A stretch of DNA of 64,000 nucleotides from VRUE01 sp963730315. GTDB taxonomy: Bacteria > Actinomycetota > Thermoleophilia > Solirubrobacterales > 70-9. Below the pieces are notes generated by a model. That model worked only from the letters and a program-made list of their open reading frames with translations. It did no database searches and was not told the DNA's origin. Below are positions 28,888 through 37,674 of the stretch, in pieces; within the stretch, counting starts at the first letter, position 1; the number at the start of each line of letters is the position of its first letter. Both the position numbers and the translations under genes were made by a program. Location of the stretch: contig CAVSRD010000012.1 in NCBI GenBank assembly GCA_963730315.1, positions 124,001-188,000 of the forward strand, read 5' to 3'.

Positions 28888-29751
28888 TCAGCCGTGCCCG
28901 AGCGCCGGGCGGAGCGCCTCGAGGAAGGCCTCGGGGCGGTCGCGGGGCGGGTCGTCCGCGCAGTGCTCGATCACCCGCAGCGGCCAGCCGTAGCGGGCGC
29001 TCGCGCGCTCGGCGATCCCGAGGCGATTGGCGCGGTCCTGACGGCCCCAGATCAGGGTCGTGGGCACGGCGATCCGCGCCAGGTCCTCGACCGGTATCCG
29101 CGGTATCCCCAGCTCGCGCATCATCCGCCCGACGATCTTCCCCTCCGGCCCACGAGCACCCGAGAGGTTGTAGGCGACGAACGGCTCCCAGCGCTCGCCC
29201 ATCTGCTCGCGGAGCCCGTCCAGGTCGTAGGAGCACTGCCGCATGAAACGCTCGAAGCTGCGCTCGCTGGGTCTCGTCAGGAAACCGGCCATGGTCAGGG
29301 CAAAGCGCGGGGCGGGACGGAACCGGGCGAGGCCGAGGCTGTCGACCAGTATCAGGCGACTGAGCAGCTCGCCCCGCTCGATCGCGCAGCGCGCCGCGAT
29401 CGCGCCGCCCAGCACGTGCCCGACCAGCGCCGGCGGCGAGTCGCAGGCTGCCTCGATCAGCTCCCCCGCCCAGGTCAGCATGCGATCGGTGCCCAGGGGC
29501 CCGTCGGGCAGCTCCGACTCGCCGTGCGCGGGAAGGTCGGGGGCGACCACCCGGTGCGTCGCAACCAGGTCTGGGAGGATCCGCAGCCACTTGGCCGCGG
29601 ACTCGCCCGGGCCGTGCAGGAGGACGACCGGCGGGCCCTCGCCGCCCTCCAGCAGGGCGGTCGAGATGCCGGCCAGGTTTAGCCGCCGTTCGGCGACCGG
29701 GATCCCGGCGAGCAGGCGCTCCCGGGGATCGACGGGGGTTCGGGTGGCCAT
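28888..29751 (-). CDS. Alpha/beta-hydrolase-fold protein lacking the catalytic triad
   Basis: 287 aa from the ATG at 29751 (an ATG farther upstream at 29829 is in frame but adds a non-homologous lead). The fold is clear: VVLLHGPGES oxyanion strand, APDLPAHGESE, ALVGHVLGGAIAARC and PTTLIWGRQDRANRL. The nucleophile elbow normally reads GHSLGG; here Val113 replaces the serine. The expected histidine (AGHDPP in relatives) is replaced by Asp266 in CADDPP. Only the acid Asp remains. Hydrolysis is therefore unlikely; it may bind a ligand or a partner. It follows the LuxR regulator gene by 97 bases on the same strand, suggesting a sensor pair. Confidence 0.8.
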   Translation of the reverse strand: MATRTPVDPRERLLAGIPVAERRLNLAGISTALLEGGEGPPVVLLHGPGESAAKWLRILPDLVATHRVVAPDLPAHGESELPDGPLGTDRMLTWAGELIEAACDSPPALVGHVLGGAIAARCAIERGELLSRLILVDSLGLARFRPAPRFALTMAGFLTRPSERSFERFMRQCSYDLDGLREQMGERWEPFVAYNLSGARGPEGKIVGRMMRELGIPRIPVEDLARIAVPTTLIWGRQDRANRLGIAERASARYGWPLRVIEHCADDPPRDRPEAFLEALRPALGHG

Positions 29752-29848
29752 GGAGCCGACGGTAGCGGCGCCCCAGCTCTCCGCGCATCGCCTGGATGCA
29801 CCAACTTCGCGGCGCCCTGCCGTGGTCATCTCTGACCACGCGGCCGGC

Positions 29849-31488
29849 TCAGGCCAGATCGTGCTCGAAGGCGAAGGCGCCGGCCGCGGTGCGCGAGGAG
29901 ACGCCGAGCTTGGCGAAGATATTCTGCAGGTGGCGGGCGACGGTGTGCTCGCTGATCGTCAGCGCCGCGGCGATCTCGCGGTTGCTCCTGCCGGCGGCGA
30001 CGAGGCGCAGCACCTCGACCTCGCGGGGGCTCAGCCCGTGGCGCTCACCGGGCCCGCCCCCGCCGAGCAGCGAGTCAACCCGGTCGAGGTCCGGCGCCGC
30101 CCGCAGCGTCGCGAACGCGGCGCGGGCCGCCTCCAGCTCCAAGCGCGCTGCGTCTGCGTCGCCCAGTGCCTGGCAGGCGCGCCCGACCAGCTCGCGCGCC
30201 CTCGCCGCTTCGTAGGGCGCCTCCAGGTCCAGCCACGCCTGCGCGGCTTCGCGCAGCGGGACGAGGGCGGAGCGGGGATCGCCCGCGGCCAGATCCACCG
30301 CGCCCCGGGCCCCGGCCGCGATCGCCGCAAGCGCCGCGCTGTCGAGGTCCCGGGAAAGGCGCTGCAGCTCCGCGCCGGCTTCGCGCGCCGCCTCGAGCTC
30401 GCCCGCCGCGAGCATGACCTCCACGTACGCGGGCAGCTGCGCGGCGCGGCGCCCGGGCTCCGCACTCTCCTCCACCACCCGGCGGATCGAGGCCGCCGCA
30501 ACGGCGACCTCGCCCTGCGCGAGGCGCAGCAGAGCCAGGCCCGGCTGCGGCTCGCGCCCCTCGCGGCTCGCCTCGCGGTAGGCGCGCTCGGCCGCCTCCG
30601 CGTCCCCCGCAGCCGATGCAGCTCCCCCTGCCGGTAGCAGGCCTCGCCGGCCGCCCACCGGTTCTCGCCTCGCAGGCAGCGCTCCGAAGCGCGCCTCGCC
30701 TCCTCCAGGGCCTCGCCCCAGGCTCCCTGCATCTGCATGATCTCGGCGCGATGGATCAGGCAGCGCCCGGTGAAGGCGACCATCTCCGGCTGCTCGTCAC
30801 ACCAGCTCGAGAGGATCGCGGTCCACTCGCGGCCGCGGCGCAGGTCGTGAGCGTCCTCGCAGGCGAGGATCACACCGCAGTAGACGATCCCGGTGACGAT
30901 CGGCGACAGCTCGCCGCCGCTGGCGGCGACCATCGCCTCGTCGAGCAGCGCCAGGCCCTCCTTGACCCGCCCTTGGCGGATCAGCACATGCCCCTGCTCG
31001 TGTCCGGCGAGCGCGAGCAGGTCCGTGTCGCCGAAGCGCTCGCCGATCGCGGTCGCCTCAGCGACCGCCTCGGCTGCCGCCTCCAGGTCGCCGAGCGCCT
31101 CCTGCCCGAAGGCCCGGGGCAGCAGCAGGTAGCCCCGCTCCAAGCAGTCGCCGTCCGCCCTCTCGAGCAGCCGCTGAGCCCGCGCCAGCCAGCCGCCGGC
31201 CGGCCCGGTCTCGCCGCGGCGGGCGAGGTTGAGGCCGACCCAGAAGGCGCTGCGAAGCGCCGCGCGGTCGTCGCCCCCGTCGAGGTGGGCGCGGTAGGCG
31301 CGCCCCAGGACCTCCAGGTACTCGGTCTCGCGCCCGATCATGTAGGCGGACGTGGCGAGCAGCTCCAGGTCCTCCCCCGCGAGAGGCTCGGCCCGGTCGG
31401 CGCGGGAGAGCGCCTCGTAGGCGTCCGCCCACGCCTGCGCCGCGTATCGGTCGCGACCGCGCTCCAGGAGGTCGACCGGTTTCGCCAC
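29849..31488 (-). CDS. LuxR-family regulator with TPR sensor region (frameshifted)
   Basis: About 546 codons, from a likely GTG at 31488 (VAKPVDLLERGRDRYAAQAW). The body is a string of TPR-like helix pairs (ALRSAFWVGLNLARRGETGPA, LALAGHEQGHVLIRQGRVKEG). The C-terminal 65 residues are a LuxR/NarL DNA-binding domain (LSPREVEVLRLVAAGRSNREIAAALTISEHTVARHLQNI). The sense reading changes frame at the C5 run 30604-30608: QGELHRLRG must continue as DAEAAERAYREA, which needs one more base. A base-calling deletion in the homopolymer is the simplest reading. It follows acetate kinase on the same strand and precedes the triad-less hydrolase. Confidence 0.78.
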
Positions 31489-31553
31489 CGTCTCAAGTAT
31501 CGCGAAAGCGCCGCGGGCCCCGCCACCGCGCACGGCCAACGGAGGGGAGCCGG

Positions 31554-32636
31554 CTACGGCGAGGTCTGCGAGCGCGCGGGGAGCAGGCGGCGCGCGGCGC
31601 GGGCGGCGACCAGCTCCTCGCGGGCGCGGATCACGAGCACCCGCACCGCCGAGTTTCCAGAGGCGACGTCGCAATCCGGCTCGGCGGCGGCGTTGCGGCC
31701 GGGGTCCAGCTCGACGCCGAGGAAGGCGAGGCGCTCGCAGATCCGCTCGCGGGTGGGCGCCGAGCCCTCGCCGATCCCAGCGGTGAAGACCAGCACGTCG
31801 ATGCCGCCGGCCGAGGCGGCCATCGCCGCCACCGCCGCCGCCACCCGGTGGGCGAAGACCTCGATCGCCAGCGCCGCGTCCCGGTCGCCGTCGGCGGACG
31901 CACGCTCGACCGCAAGCATGTCGCCACTGCCCCCGGCCAGCCCGCTCAGGCCGGAGTCGAAGTTGAGGGCGTGCTCGAGCGCCTCAGCGTCCAGGTCGCG
32001 CTCGCGCATCAGGTAGAGCAGCGCCCCCGGGTCGACCGAGCCCGAGCGGGTCGCCATCGGCACCCCCTCGAGCGGGCTGAAGCCCATCGTGTTGTCGAGC
32101 GAGCGGCCGTCGCGCACGGCGCTCACCGAGCAGCCGCCGCCCAGGTGGCAGACGACCAGCCGCAGTCCGGTTGACGGGCGGTCGAGCAGCCGCGGCGCCC
32201 GCTCCGCGGACCAGGCGACCGAGATGCCGTGAAAGCCGTAGCGGTGCACCCCCCACTCCTCGCGCCAGCGCCACGGCACGGCGTAGGTGGCCGCCTCGGC
32301 CGGGATCGTCGCGTGGAAGCCGGTATCGAAGACGGCGACCTGGGGGACCTCGGGCAGCGCCTCGCGGGCCCGCTCGACCCCGGCGAGGCAGGGCTGGTTG
32401 TGCAGGGGCGCCAGCGGCTCGGACTCGAAGATCTGCTCGCGAACGGCAGCGTCGATCAGCACCGGGTCGCGGAAGCGCGGGCCGCCGTGCACGACCCGGT
32501 GGGCGACAGCAGCGACCCGGTCGCGGTCGACCGACTCGATCCGCTCGACCGGCTCGCTCCCCTCCTCCGCGTCGACCAGGTGCAGCTTCAGGCCGGTCGA
32601 ACCGGCGTTGACGACGAGGACCTCGCCGCTGCTCAC
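31554..32636 (-). CDS. ackA: Acetate kinase
   Basis: 360 aa, GTG start overlapping the phosphoketolase stop (GTGA). ASKHA-fold kinase signatures: VLVVNAGSTGLKLHLVD at the N-terminus, AHRVVHGG, FDTGFHATIP, HRYGFHGIS, CHLGGGCSVSAVRDGRSLDNTMGFSPLEGVPMATRSGSVDPG and FTAGIGEGS. It converts acetyl phosphate plus ADP to acetate plus ATP. The usual NAGSSS is NAGSTG and the usual CHLGNG is CHLGGG, mild variants also seen in actinobacteria. Coupled to phosphoketolase, it recovers ATP from sugar-phosphate cleavage. It is slightly shorter than the 400-residue norm. Confidence 0.9.
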   Translation of the reverse strand: MSSGEVLVVNAGSTGLKLHLVDAEEGSEPVERIESVDRDRVAAVAHRVVHGGPRFRDPVLIDAAVREQIFESEPLAPLHNQPCLAGVERAREALPEVPQVAVFDTGFHATIPAEAATYAVPWRWREEWGVHRYGFHGISVAWSAERAPRLLDRPSTGLRLVVCHLGGGCSVSAVRDGRSLDNTMGFSPLEGVPMATRSGSVDPGALLYLMRERDLDAEALEHALNFDSGLSGLAGGSGDMLAVERASADGDRDAALAIEVFAHRVAAAVAAMAASAGGIDVLVFTAGIGEGSAPTRERICERLAFLGVELDPGRNAAAEPDCDVASGNSAVRVLVIRAREELVAARAARRLLPARSQTSP

Positions 32637-34996
32637 CCCGGCCACGTCCAGTCGCGGACCTCCGGGTGGTCCTCGCCGTGCTCGCGAGTCCAGGCGCGGC
32701 AGGCGAAGCGGCGGTCGGCCATCTCCTGGCGCAGCGCCGCCGCCTCGGTGCCGAGCCCGGGGACGCGGTCGATCACGTCCATCACCAGGTGGAAGCGGTC
32801 GAGGTCGTTCAGCATCACCATGTCGAAAGGTGTGGTCGTCGTGCCCTCCTCCTTGTAGCCGCGCACGTGCAGGTTGGGGTGGTTGGCGCGCCGGTAGGTG
32901 AGGCGGTGGATCAGCCACGGGTAGCCGTGGTGGGCAAAGACGATCGGCCGGTCGGTCGTGAAAAGCGAGTCGAACTCGCGATCGGGGAGGCCGTGCGGGT
33001 GCTCGGTTTCGGGCTGCAGCCGCATCAGGTCGACGACGTTCACGACCCGCACCTTCAGGTCCGGCAGGGTCTCGCGCAACAGCGCCGCCGCGGCCACCGT
33101 CTCCAGCGTGGGCACGTCTCCGCAGCAGGCCAGAACAACGTCGGGCTCGCCGTCGCCTTCGCTCGAGGCCCACTCCCAGATGCCGATCCCCCGCGCGCAG
33201 TGGGCCTCGGCCTCCTCCATCGTCAGCCAGGTCAGCTCCGGCTGCTTGCCGGCGACGATCAGGTTGACGTAGTGACGGCTGCGCAGGCAGTGGTCGGCGA
33301 CCGAGAGAAGGCAGTTGGCGTCGGGCGGCAGGTAGATGCGGACCACCTCGGCCTTCTTGTTGGCGACGTGGTCGATGAAGCCCGGGTCCTGGTGGGAGAA
33401 TCCGTTGTGGTCCTGGCGCCAGACGTGCGAGGTGAGCAGGTAGTTGAGCGAGGCCAGGGGCCGGCGCCAGGGGACCTGGCGGCTCACCTTCAGCCACTTG
33501 GCGTGCTGATTGAACATCGAGTCGACGATGTGGATGAACGCCTCGTAGCAGCTGAACAGGCCGTGGCGGCCGCTCAGCAGGTAACCCTCCAGCCAGCCCT
33601 GGCAGAGGTGCTCGGAGAGCACCTCCATTACGCGGCCGTCCGGGGCCAGGTCCTCGTCGGTCGGCAGGCGCTCAGCCTCCCACTCGCGGTGGGTTGCCTC
33701 GAAGACCGCGGAGAGCCGGTTGGACGCGGTCTCGTCCGGTCCGACCAGGCGGAAGCTGTCCGGGTTGCCCTCGATCGTGTCGCGCAGGAAGCCGCCCAGC
33801 GTGCGGGTAGCAGAGGTGCGGTCGCGGCCCGGCGCCTCCACCTCGACCGCGTAGGAGCGGAAGTCGGGCAGCAGCAGCTCGCGCAGCAGCAGGCCCCCGT
33901 TGGCGTGCGGGTTGGCGCTCATCCGCCGTTCGCCGCGCGGCGCCAGCTCGGCCAGCTCGGCGATCGGGGCCCCGTCCTCACCGAACAGCTCCTCGGGGCG
34001 GTAGCTGCGCATCCACTCCTCCAGCATGCGCAGGTGACCGGGATTGGCGCGGACGTCGGGCAGCGGCACCTGGTGGGCGCGCCAGGTCCCCTCGACCGGC
34101 AGCCCGTCGACCTCCTTCGGCCCGGTCCAGCCCTTCGGCGTGCGCAGCACGATCATCGGCCAGCGCGGCCGCCCCGAAGCGCCGCCGGAGCGCGCCGCGC
34201 GCTGGATCTCGCCGATCTCCTCGAGCGCCTCGTCGATCGCCGTCGCGAGTCGTTCGTGCACCGCCGCCGGCTCCTCACCGTCCAGCCCGCCGTGGACGAA
34301 CAGCGGCCGGTGCCCGTAGCCCTCCAGCAGCGAGGCCAGCTCCGGCTCGCGGATGCGGGCGAGCACCGTCGGGCTGGCGATCTTATAGCCGTTGAGGTGG
34401 AGGATCGGCAGCACGGCGCCGTCGGTGCGGGGGCTGAGCAGCTTGTTCGAGTGCCAGCTTGTCGCCAGCGCGCCGGTCTCCGCCTCGCCGTCGCCGATCG
34501 TGCAGGCGACCAGCAGGTCGGGGTTGTCGAGCGCCGCCCCGTAAGCGTGGGCCAGCGAGTAGCCCAGCTCTCCCCCCTCGTTGATCGAGCCCGGCGTCTG
34601 CGGCGAGGCGTGGCTGGGGATGCCGCCGGGGAAGGAGAACTGGCGGAACAGCTCGCGCATCCCCGCCGCGTCGCGGCCGGCGTGCGGGTACAGCTCGCTG
34701 TAGGTGCCCTCCAGCCAGGTGTTGGCGACCACGCCCGGCCCTCCGTGACCGGGGCCGGTGACGAAGATCGCGTTCAGGTCGCGCTGGCGGATCGCCCGGT
34801 TGAGATGACCGTAGACGAGGTTGAGCCCGGGGGTGGTGCCGAAGTGGCCGAGCAGGCGGGGCTTGACCTGCTCGGCCCTCAGCCGCTCGCGCAGCAGCGG
34901 GTTCTCGAGCAGGTAGATCTGGCCAACCGAGAGGTAGTTCGCGGCTCGCCACCAAGTGTCGATCAGCTCGAGGCCCGGCGATCCGCTGCCAGTCAT
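32633..34996 (-). CDS. xfp: Xylulose-5-phosphate/fructose-6-phosphate phosphoketolase
   Basis: 787 aa thiamine-diphosphate enzyme splitting xylulose-5-P or fructose-6-P with phosphate to acetyl phosphate plus an aldose phosphate. Hallmarks: WWRAANYLSVGQIYL, LGHFGTTPGLN, VTGPGHGGPG, the ThDP motif IGDGEAETGALATSWHSNK, LHLNGYKI, and the C-terminal half with RQDHNGFSHQDPGFIDHVANKK and HHGYPWLIHRL. Full family length. It is first of a tightly packed minus-strand run with ackA. ATG at 34996; AAGGAGGAG lies just upstream on the coding strand. Confidence 0.94.
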   Translation of the reverse strand: MTGSGSPGLELIDTWWRAANYLSVGQIYLLENPLLRERLRAEQVKPRLLGHFGTTPGLNLVYGHLNRAIRQRDLNAIFVTGPGHGGPGVVANTWLEGTYSELYPHAGRDAAGMRELFRQFSFPGGIPSHASPQTPGSINEGGELGYSLAHAYGAALDNPDLLVACTIGDGEAETGALATSWHSNKLLSPRTDGAVLPILHLNGYKIASPTVLARIREPELASLLEGYGHRPLFVHGGLDGEEPAAVHERLATAIDEALEEIGEIQRAARSGGASGRPRWPMIVLRTPKGWTGPKEVDGLPVEGTWRAHQVPLPDVRANPGHLRMLEEWMRSYRPEELFGEDGAPIAELAELAPRGERRMSANPHANGGLLLRELLLPDFRSYAVEVEAPGRDRTSATRTLGGFLRDTIEGNPDSFRLVGPDETASNRLSAVFEATHREWEAERLPTDEDLAPDGRVMEVLSEHLCQGWLEGYLLSGRHGLFSCYEAFIHIVDSMFNQHAKWLKVSRQVPWRRPLASLNYLLTSHVWRQDHNGFSHQDPGFIDHVANKKAEVVRIYLPPDANCLLSVADHCLRSRHYVNLIVAGKQPELTWLTMEEAEAHCARGIGIWEWASSEGDGEPDVVLACCGDVPTLETVAAAALLRETLPDLKVRVVNVVDLMRLQPETEHPHGLPDREFDSLFTTDRPIVFAHHGYPWLIHRLTYRRANHPNLHVRGYKEEGTTTTPFDMVMLNDLDRFHLVMDVIDRVPGLGTEAAALRQEMADRRFACRAWTREHGEDHPEVRDWTWPG

Positions 34997-35172
34997 GCAG
35001 ACATTGCTCCTCCTTCGGTGGCGGGGCAGAGATGCTAGCGCCGGGCCGAAACCGGCCCGCCAGCGGCGAATAGCCCGGTTGAGCGCCTCAACGAATGTCG
35101 GCTGCCCCTTGATCGGGCTCGGTGGGTGGTGCTAATTTCGTGGCAACCGGCTCTCCGACAGAAGGGGCGATC

Positions 35173-36195
35173 GTGAAGCGCACCTGGAACCTCTGGCTCG
35201 TCATCGGCTTGATTGCTTTGCTCGGCGCGGCTTTGCTCGCGGCGCCCGCCACCAGCGCCGCGGTGAAGAAACGGTGCGTCCCGGCGCGGAACATCGAGGC
35301 GATCATCGACGACTCAGGGTCGATGGCGGCGACCGATCCGGATCGGCTGCGGGTCCAGGGACTCGCCCTGCTGATCGACACCCTGAAGAAATCGACGTAC
35401 CTGGGTGCGGTCGAGTTCGGCTCGGGCTCCGAATTCCTCGGCATCCCACCGGCCAGCACGGTCTTCCCACCCGAGCCAGTGGGGCCGAACGCGGCCGCGA
35501 TGCAAGCCGCCCTCGACCAGAGCATCCAAGCGGACAACGGCGCCACCGACTACAACGGGGCCTTCGCGAAGGCCGACGCGGACAACCCGACCGCCAGCGC
35601 GCGGATCTTCCTCACCGACGGCGGCCACGACGTCGGCGTCTACAGCGAAGGCCATCTGGCCCACCCGGTGCCGACCTACGTGGTCGGCCTCGGCATAGTC
35701 GCGGGCGAAGACCAACTGCGGCTGAAAAAAATCGCAGGCGACACCCATGGGCGCTACTTCGCGCTGGAAGACTCGAGCCAGCTGCAGCCGGTGATGAACA
35801 GCGTTGGCGCGGCGCTCACCTGCCAGACGCCACCGCGGCAGTTCACCGACCTGCTGAGACTCGGGCAGAGCAAGCCCCACAACGTCGGGATCCCCAAGCG
35901 GACGCGCACCGTCCAGATCACGCTCACCTGGTCGAACCCGCTCGACAAGTTCAAGATCTACGGCCTGAGGATCGTCGCCGGCAAGCGCACGGTCGCAGTC
36001 GCGTCGGCTTCGCGCCGCCGCCACCGCAAGCCTCGCAAGCTGAAGGTAAAGCAGACAACGAGCTCGACCTTCACGGTGCTCAACGTCTCGCGCCTCAGCA
36101 AGGGGAGGCTTCGCTTCAAGGTCCGAGCGGCGAGGCTCGGATCCGGCGCGCCCCAGGCGACCCTGACCACGCAGGTCAGCCAGCAGCGCAAGTAG
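35173..36195 (+). CDS. Secreted von Willebrand factor A domain protein
   Basis: 340 aa from a GTG at 35173 with AAGGGG upstream. A signal peptide (LWLVIGLIALLGAALLAAPATSA) is followed by a VWA domain whose MIDAS is intact: D46-x-S48-x-S50 (IIDDSGSM), a threonine in NGATDYNG, and Asp in LTDGGHD. The C-terminal third is a basic beta-rich domain ending at SQQRK. It should bind a protein ligand through a divalent metal on the cell surface. A paralogue at 17316-18419 has lost the metal site. No partner gene such as an AAA ATPase is adjacent. Confidence 0.8.
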   Translation: MKRTWNLWLVIGLIALLGAALLAAPATSAAVKKRCVPARNIEAIIDDSGSMAATDPDRLRVQGLALLIDTLKKSTYLGAVEFGSGSEFLGIPPASTVFPPEPVGPNAAAMQAALDQSIQADNGATDYNGAFAKADADNPTASARIFLTDGGHDVGVYSEGHLAHPVPTYVVGLGIVAGEDQLRLKKIAGDTHGRYFALEDSSQLQPVMNSVGAALTCQTPPRQFTDLLRLGQSKPHNVGIPKRTRTVQITLTWSNPLDKFKIYGLRIVAGKRTVAVASASRRRHRKPRKLKVKQTTSSTFTVLNVSRLSKGRLRFKVRAARLGSGAPQATLTTQVSQQRK

Positions 36196-36280
36196 CGCTC
36201 GGCCCCGCCGGCCGAGGCGAGCCGGGCGATCGCGGCGGATGCCCTGAGCAATGTCCCCTGAGCGTTTCCGCACAGCTTGA

Positions 36281-36344
36281 TTAGCCAATTGTTAATAAGG
36301 TGGAAAACACCCAATTCGCCGCCGGGTTCGCAATGATTGGCTAA
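36281..36344. promoter_or_regulatory. Inverted repeat upstream of ArsR-like gene
   Basis: TTAGCCAAT (36281-36289) and its exact reverse complement ATTGGCTAA (36336-36344), 46 bases apart, in an unusually AT-rich pocket. The ArsR-like gene starts 56 bases farther on. It may be a two-site operator with DNA looping, or a terminator-like element after the VWA gene. Confidence 0.4.
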
Positions 36345-36399
36345 AGACAATCCGACTACGCAGTCGGAGCTTTCACATTCAGTATCGAGAGGGGAAGTT

Positions 36400-36624
36400 G
36401 TGGATCCTGTAGAGGCAAAGGTTTTCTGGCACGCGCTCCGGGTGCGAATCCTCGGAGCGCTTACGTTCCGGCCCGCCAGCGCCGTGCAGCTTGCCGGCCG
36501 GCTCGGGCAACCGCTCAGCAAAATCGTCTATCACACGACCGTCCTCTGCAATACCGGCTATGCCCGGCTGGCAGCGGGCCAGGATCCAGACGTGGTCGAC
36601 CCCGTCTACGAAGCGGTCCTCTAG
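36400..36624 (+). CDS. Short ArsR-like winged-helix protein, possibly truncated
   Basis: 74 aa from a GTG at 36400 with AGGGGA just upstream. It reads as a winged-helix DNA-binding domain (FWHALRVRILGALTFRPASAVQLAGRLGQPLSKIVYHTTVL). It stops at TAG, yet the same frame stays sensible for 24 more codons (EFGAAAFGAAWQEALEIVAF...) before a second TAG at about 36697-36699. Either a short one-domain regulator or one cut by a nonsense mutation. An inverted repeat lies upstream. Confidence 0.6.
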   Translation: MDPVEAKVFWHALRVRILGALTFRPASAVQLAGRLGQPLSKIVYHTTVLCNTGYARLAAGQDPDVVDPVYEAVL

Positions 36625-36714
36625 GAATTCGGCGCGGCGGCCTTCGGCGCTGCCTGGCAGGAAGCGCTGGAAATCGTCGCCTTCCGGCTGGGCGGTTAGC
36701 CCTGCGGAGGCCGC

Positions 36715-37488
36715 TCAGGCGACCGCCGGCAGCTCGCCGGCCTTCTCGCCGACCATCGCCACGTAGTAGAGCGGCTCGCCGCTCAGGGACAGCCGGTGCC
36801 GGTAGCGGCGCTCGGCTTTCAGCTCGAGCGCGCCGCCATCGATCGCCTCCTCGATCAGGCGCGAGAAGCCCGACGAGTCCTCGCCGGAGAGCATCTCCTC
36901 CTTGATCGAGAATCCGACCGGGCCGCCCTCTTCGACCAGGCTGTAGGCCTCGCTGAAGGCGGCGGGCGGGATGTCGCCGAAGCCGAGCGCGGCAACCGAG
37001 GTGAGGCAGTTCAGGTTGCGCGAGCGCAGCTCCTCGCGCTGCGGCTCGGAGAGCTCGGTCAGGTCGAGCACCAGGTAGTCGTCGTAGACGCCCGGGCGGT
37101 CGCGCTCGGTCGCATGCGCGGCCTCCTCGATGATGTCGACGCCGACGATCTGCTCGGCGCCCATCTCGGCGAGCTGCTCGCCGACCATGCCGTTGCCGGC
37201 GCCGAGGTCGAGCACCCGCAGCTCCGACGGGTCGCGGCCCTCGCCCTCGACGTGCTCCTCGAGCAACCCGCAGACGGTGCGCGGCGAGTCGCATTTCAGT
37301 GTGTCGTAGAAGAGGCGCTCGTAGACACCGGGCATCGAGTAGGTCTGGGCATAGTCGTGGAAGAGGACGCGACGCGTCTCGCCGTCCTGGCTCAGCTCGT
37401 ACCACTCCTCGTCCTGCGCCAGCCCGTTCGCCGCCTCCGGCAGGCGAATCTCCACGTCGGCCGCCAGCTCGTTTCCCACCGGGCTCAC
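36715..37488 (-). CDS. Class I SAM-dependent methyltransferase
   Basis: 257 aa from a GTG at 37488, chosen because GGAGG lies six bases upstream; an in-frame TTG at 37539 would add 17 residues. SAM motif I is clear (LRVLDLGAGNGMVGEQL), with motif II acid in VGVDIIEEA and a post-I segment YLVLDLTEL. An N-terminal cap of about 70 residues (YELSQDGETRRVLFHDYAQTYSMPGVYERLF) precedes the fold. It stands alone between the ArsR-like gene and TetR, so the substrate is unknown; small-molecule methylation is the default guess. Confidence 0.75.
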   Translation of the reverse strand: MSPVGNELAADVEIRLPEAANGLAQDEEWYELSQDGETRRVLFHDYAQTYSMPGVYERLFYDTLKCDSPRTVCGLLEEHVEGEGRDPSELRVLDLGAGNGMVGEQLAEMGAEQIVGVDIIEEAAHATERDRPGVYDDYLVLDLTELSEPQREELRSRNLNCLTSVAALGFGDIPPAAFSEAYSLVEEGGPVGFSIKEEMLSGEDSSGFSRLIEEAIDGGALELKAERRYRHRLSLSGEPLYYVAMVGEKAGELPAVA

Positions 37489-37674
37489 ATCCCACCTCCG
37501 GTTCACAACACGCGTTTTCAGCCCGGAGGCATCATCCAAGCGCCGCCGGGCCCTCCGACCCTTCGGCCGCGCAGGTCATCTCCCGGCGGCGCTGTGACAC
37601 TAGCGAAAGATGGGCGGACGAGGTAGCTACCCCGGCGCTTTCAGCTTTGGCGTCCGGGGCCTCGCGGCACCGGC

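Noticed and set aside
31554..33497. Acetate kinase with a 290-residue N-terminal extension
   Set aside because: The extension is the out-of-frame shadow of the phosphoketolase 3' end; the GTG at 32636 starts the kinase.
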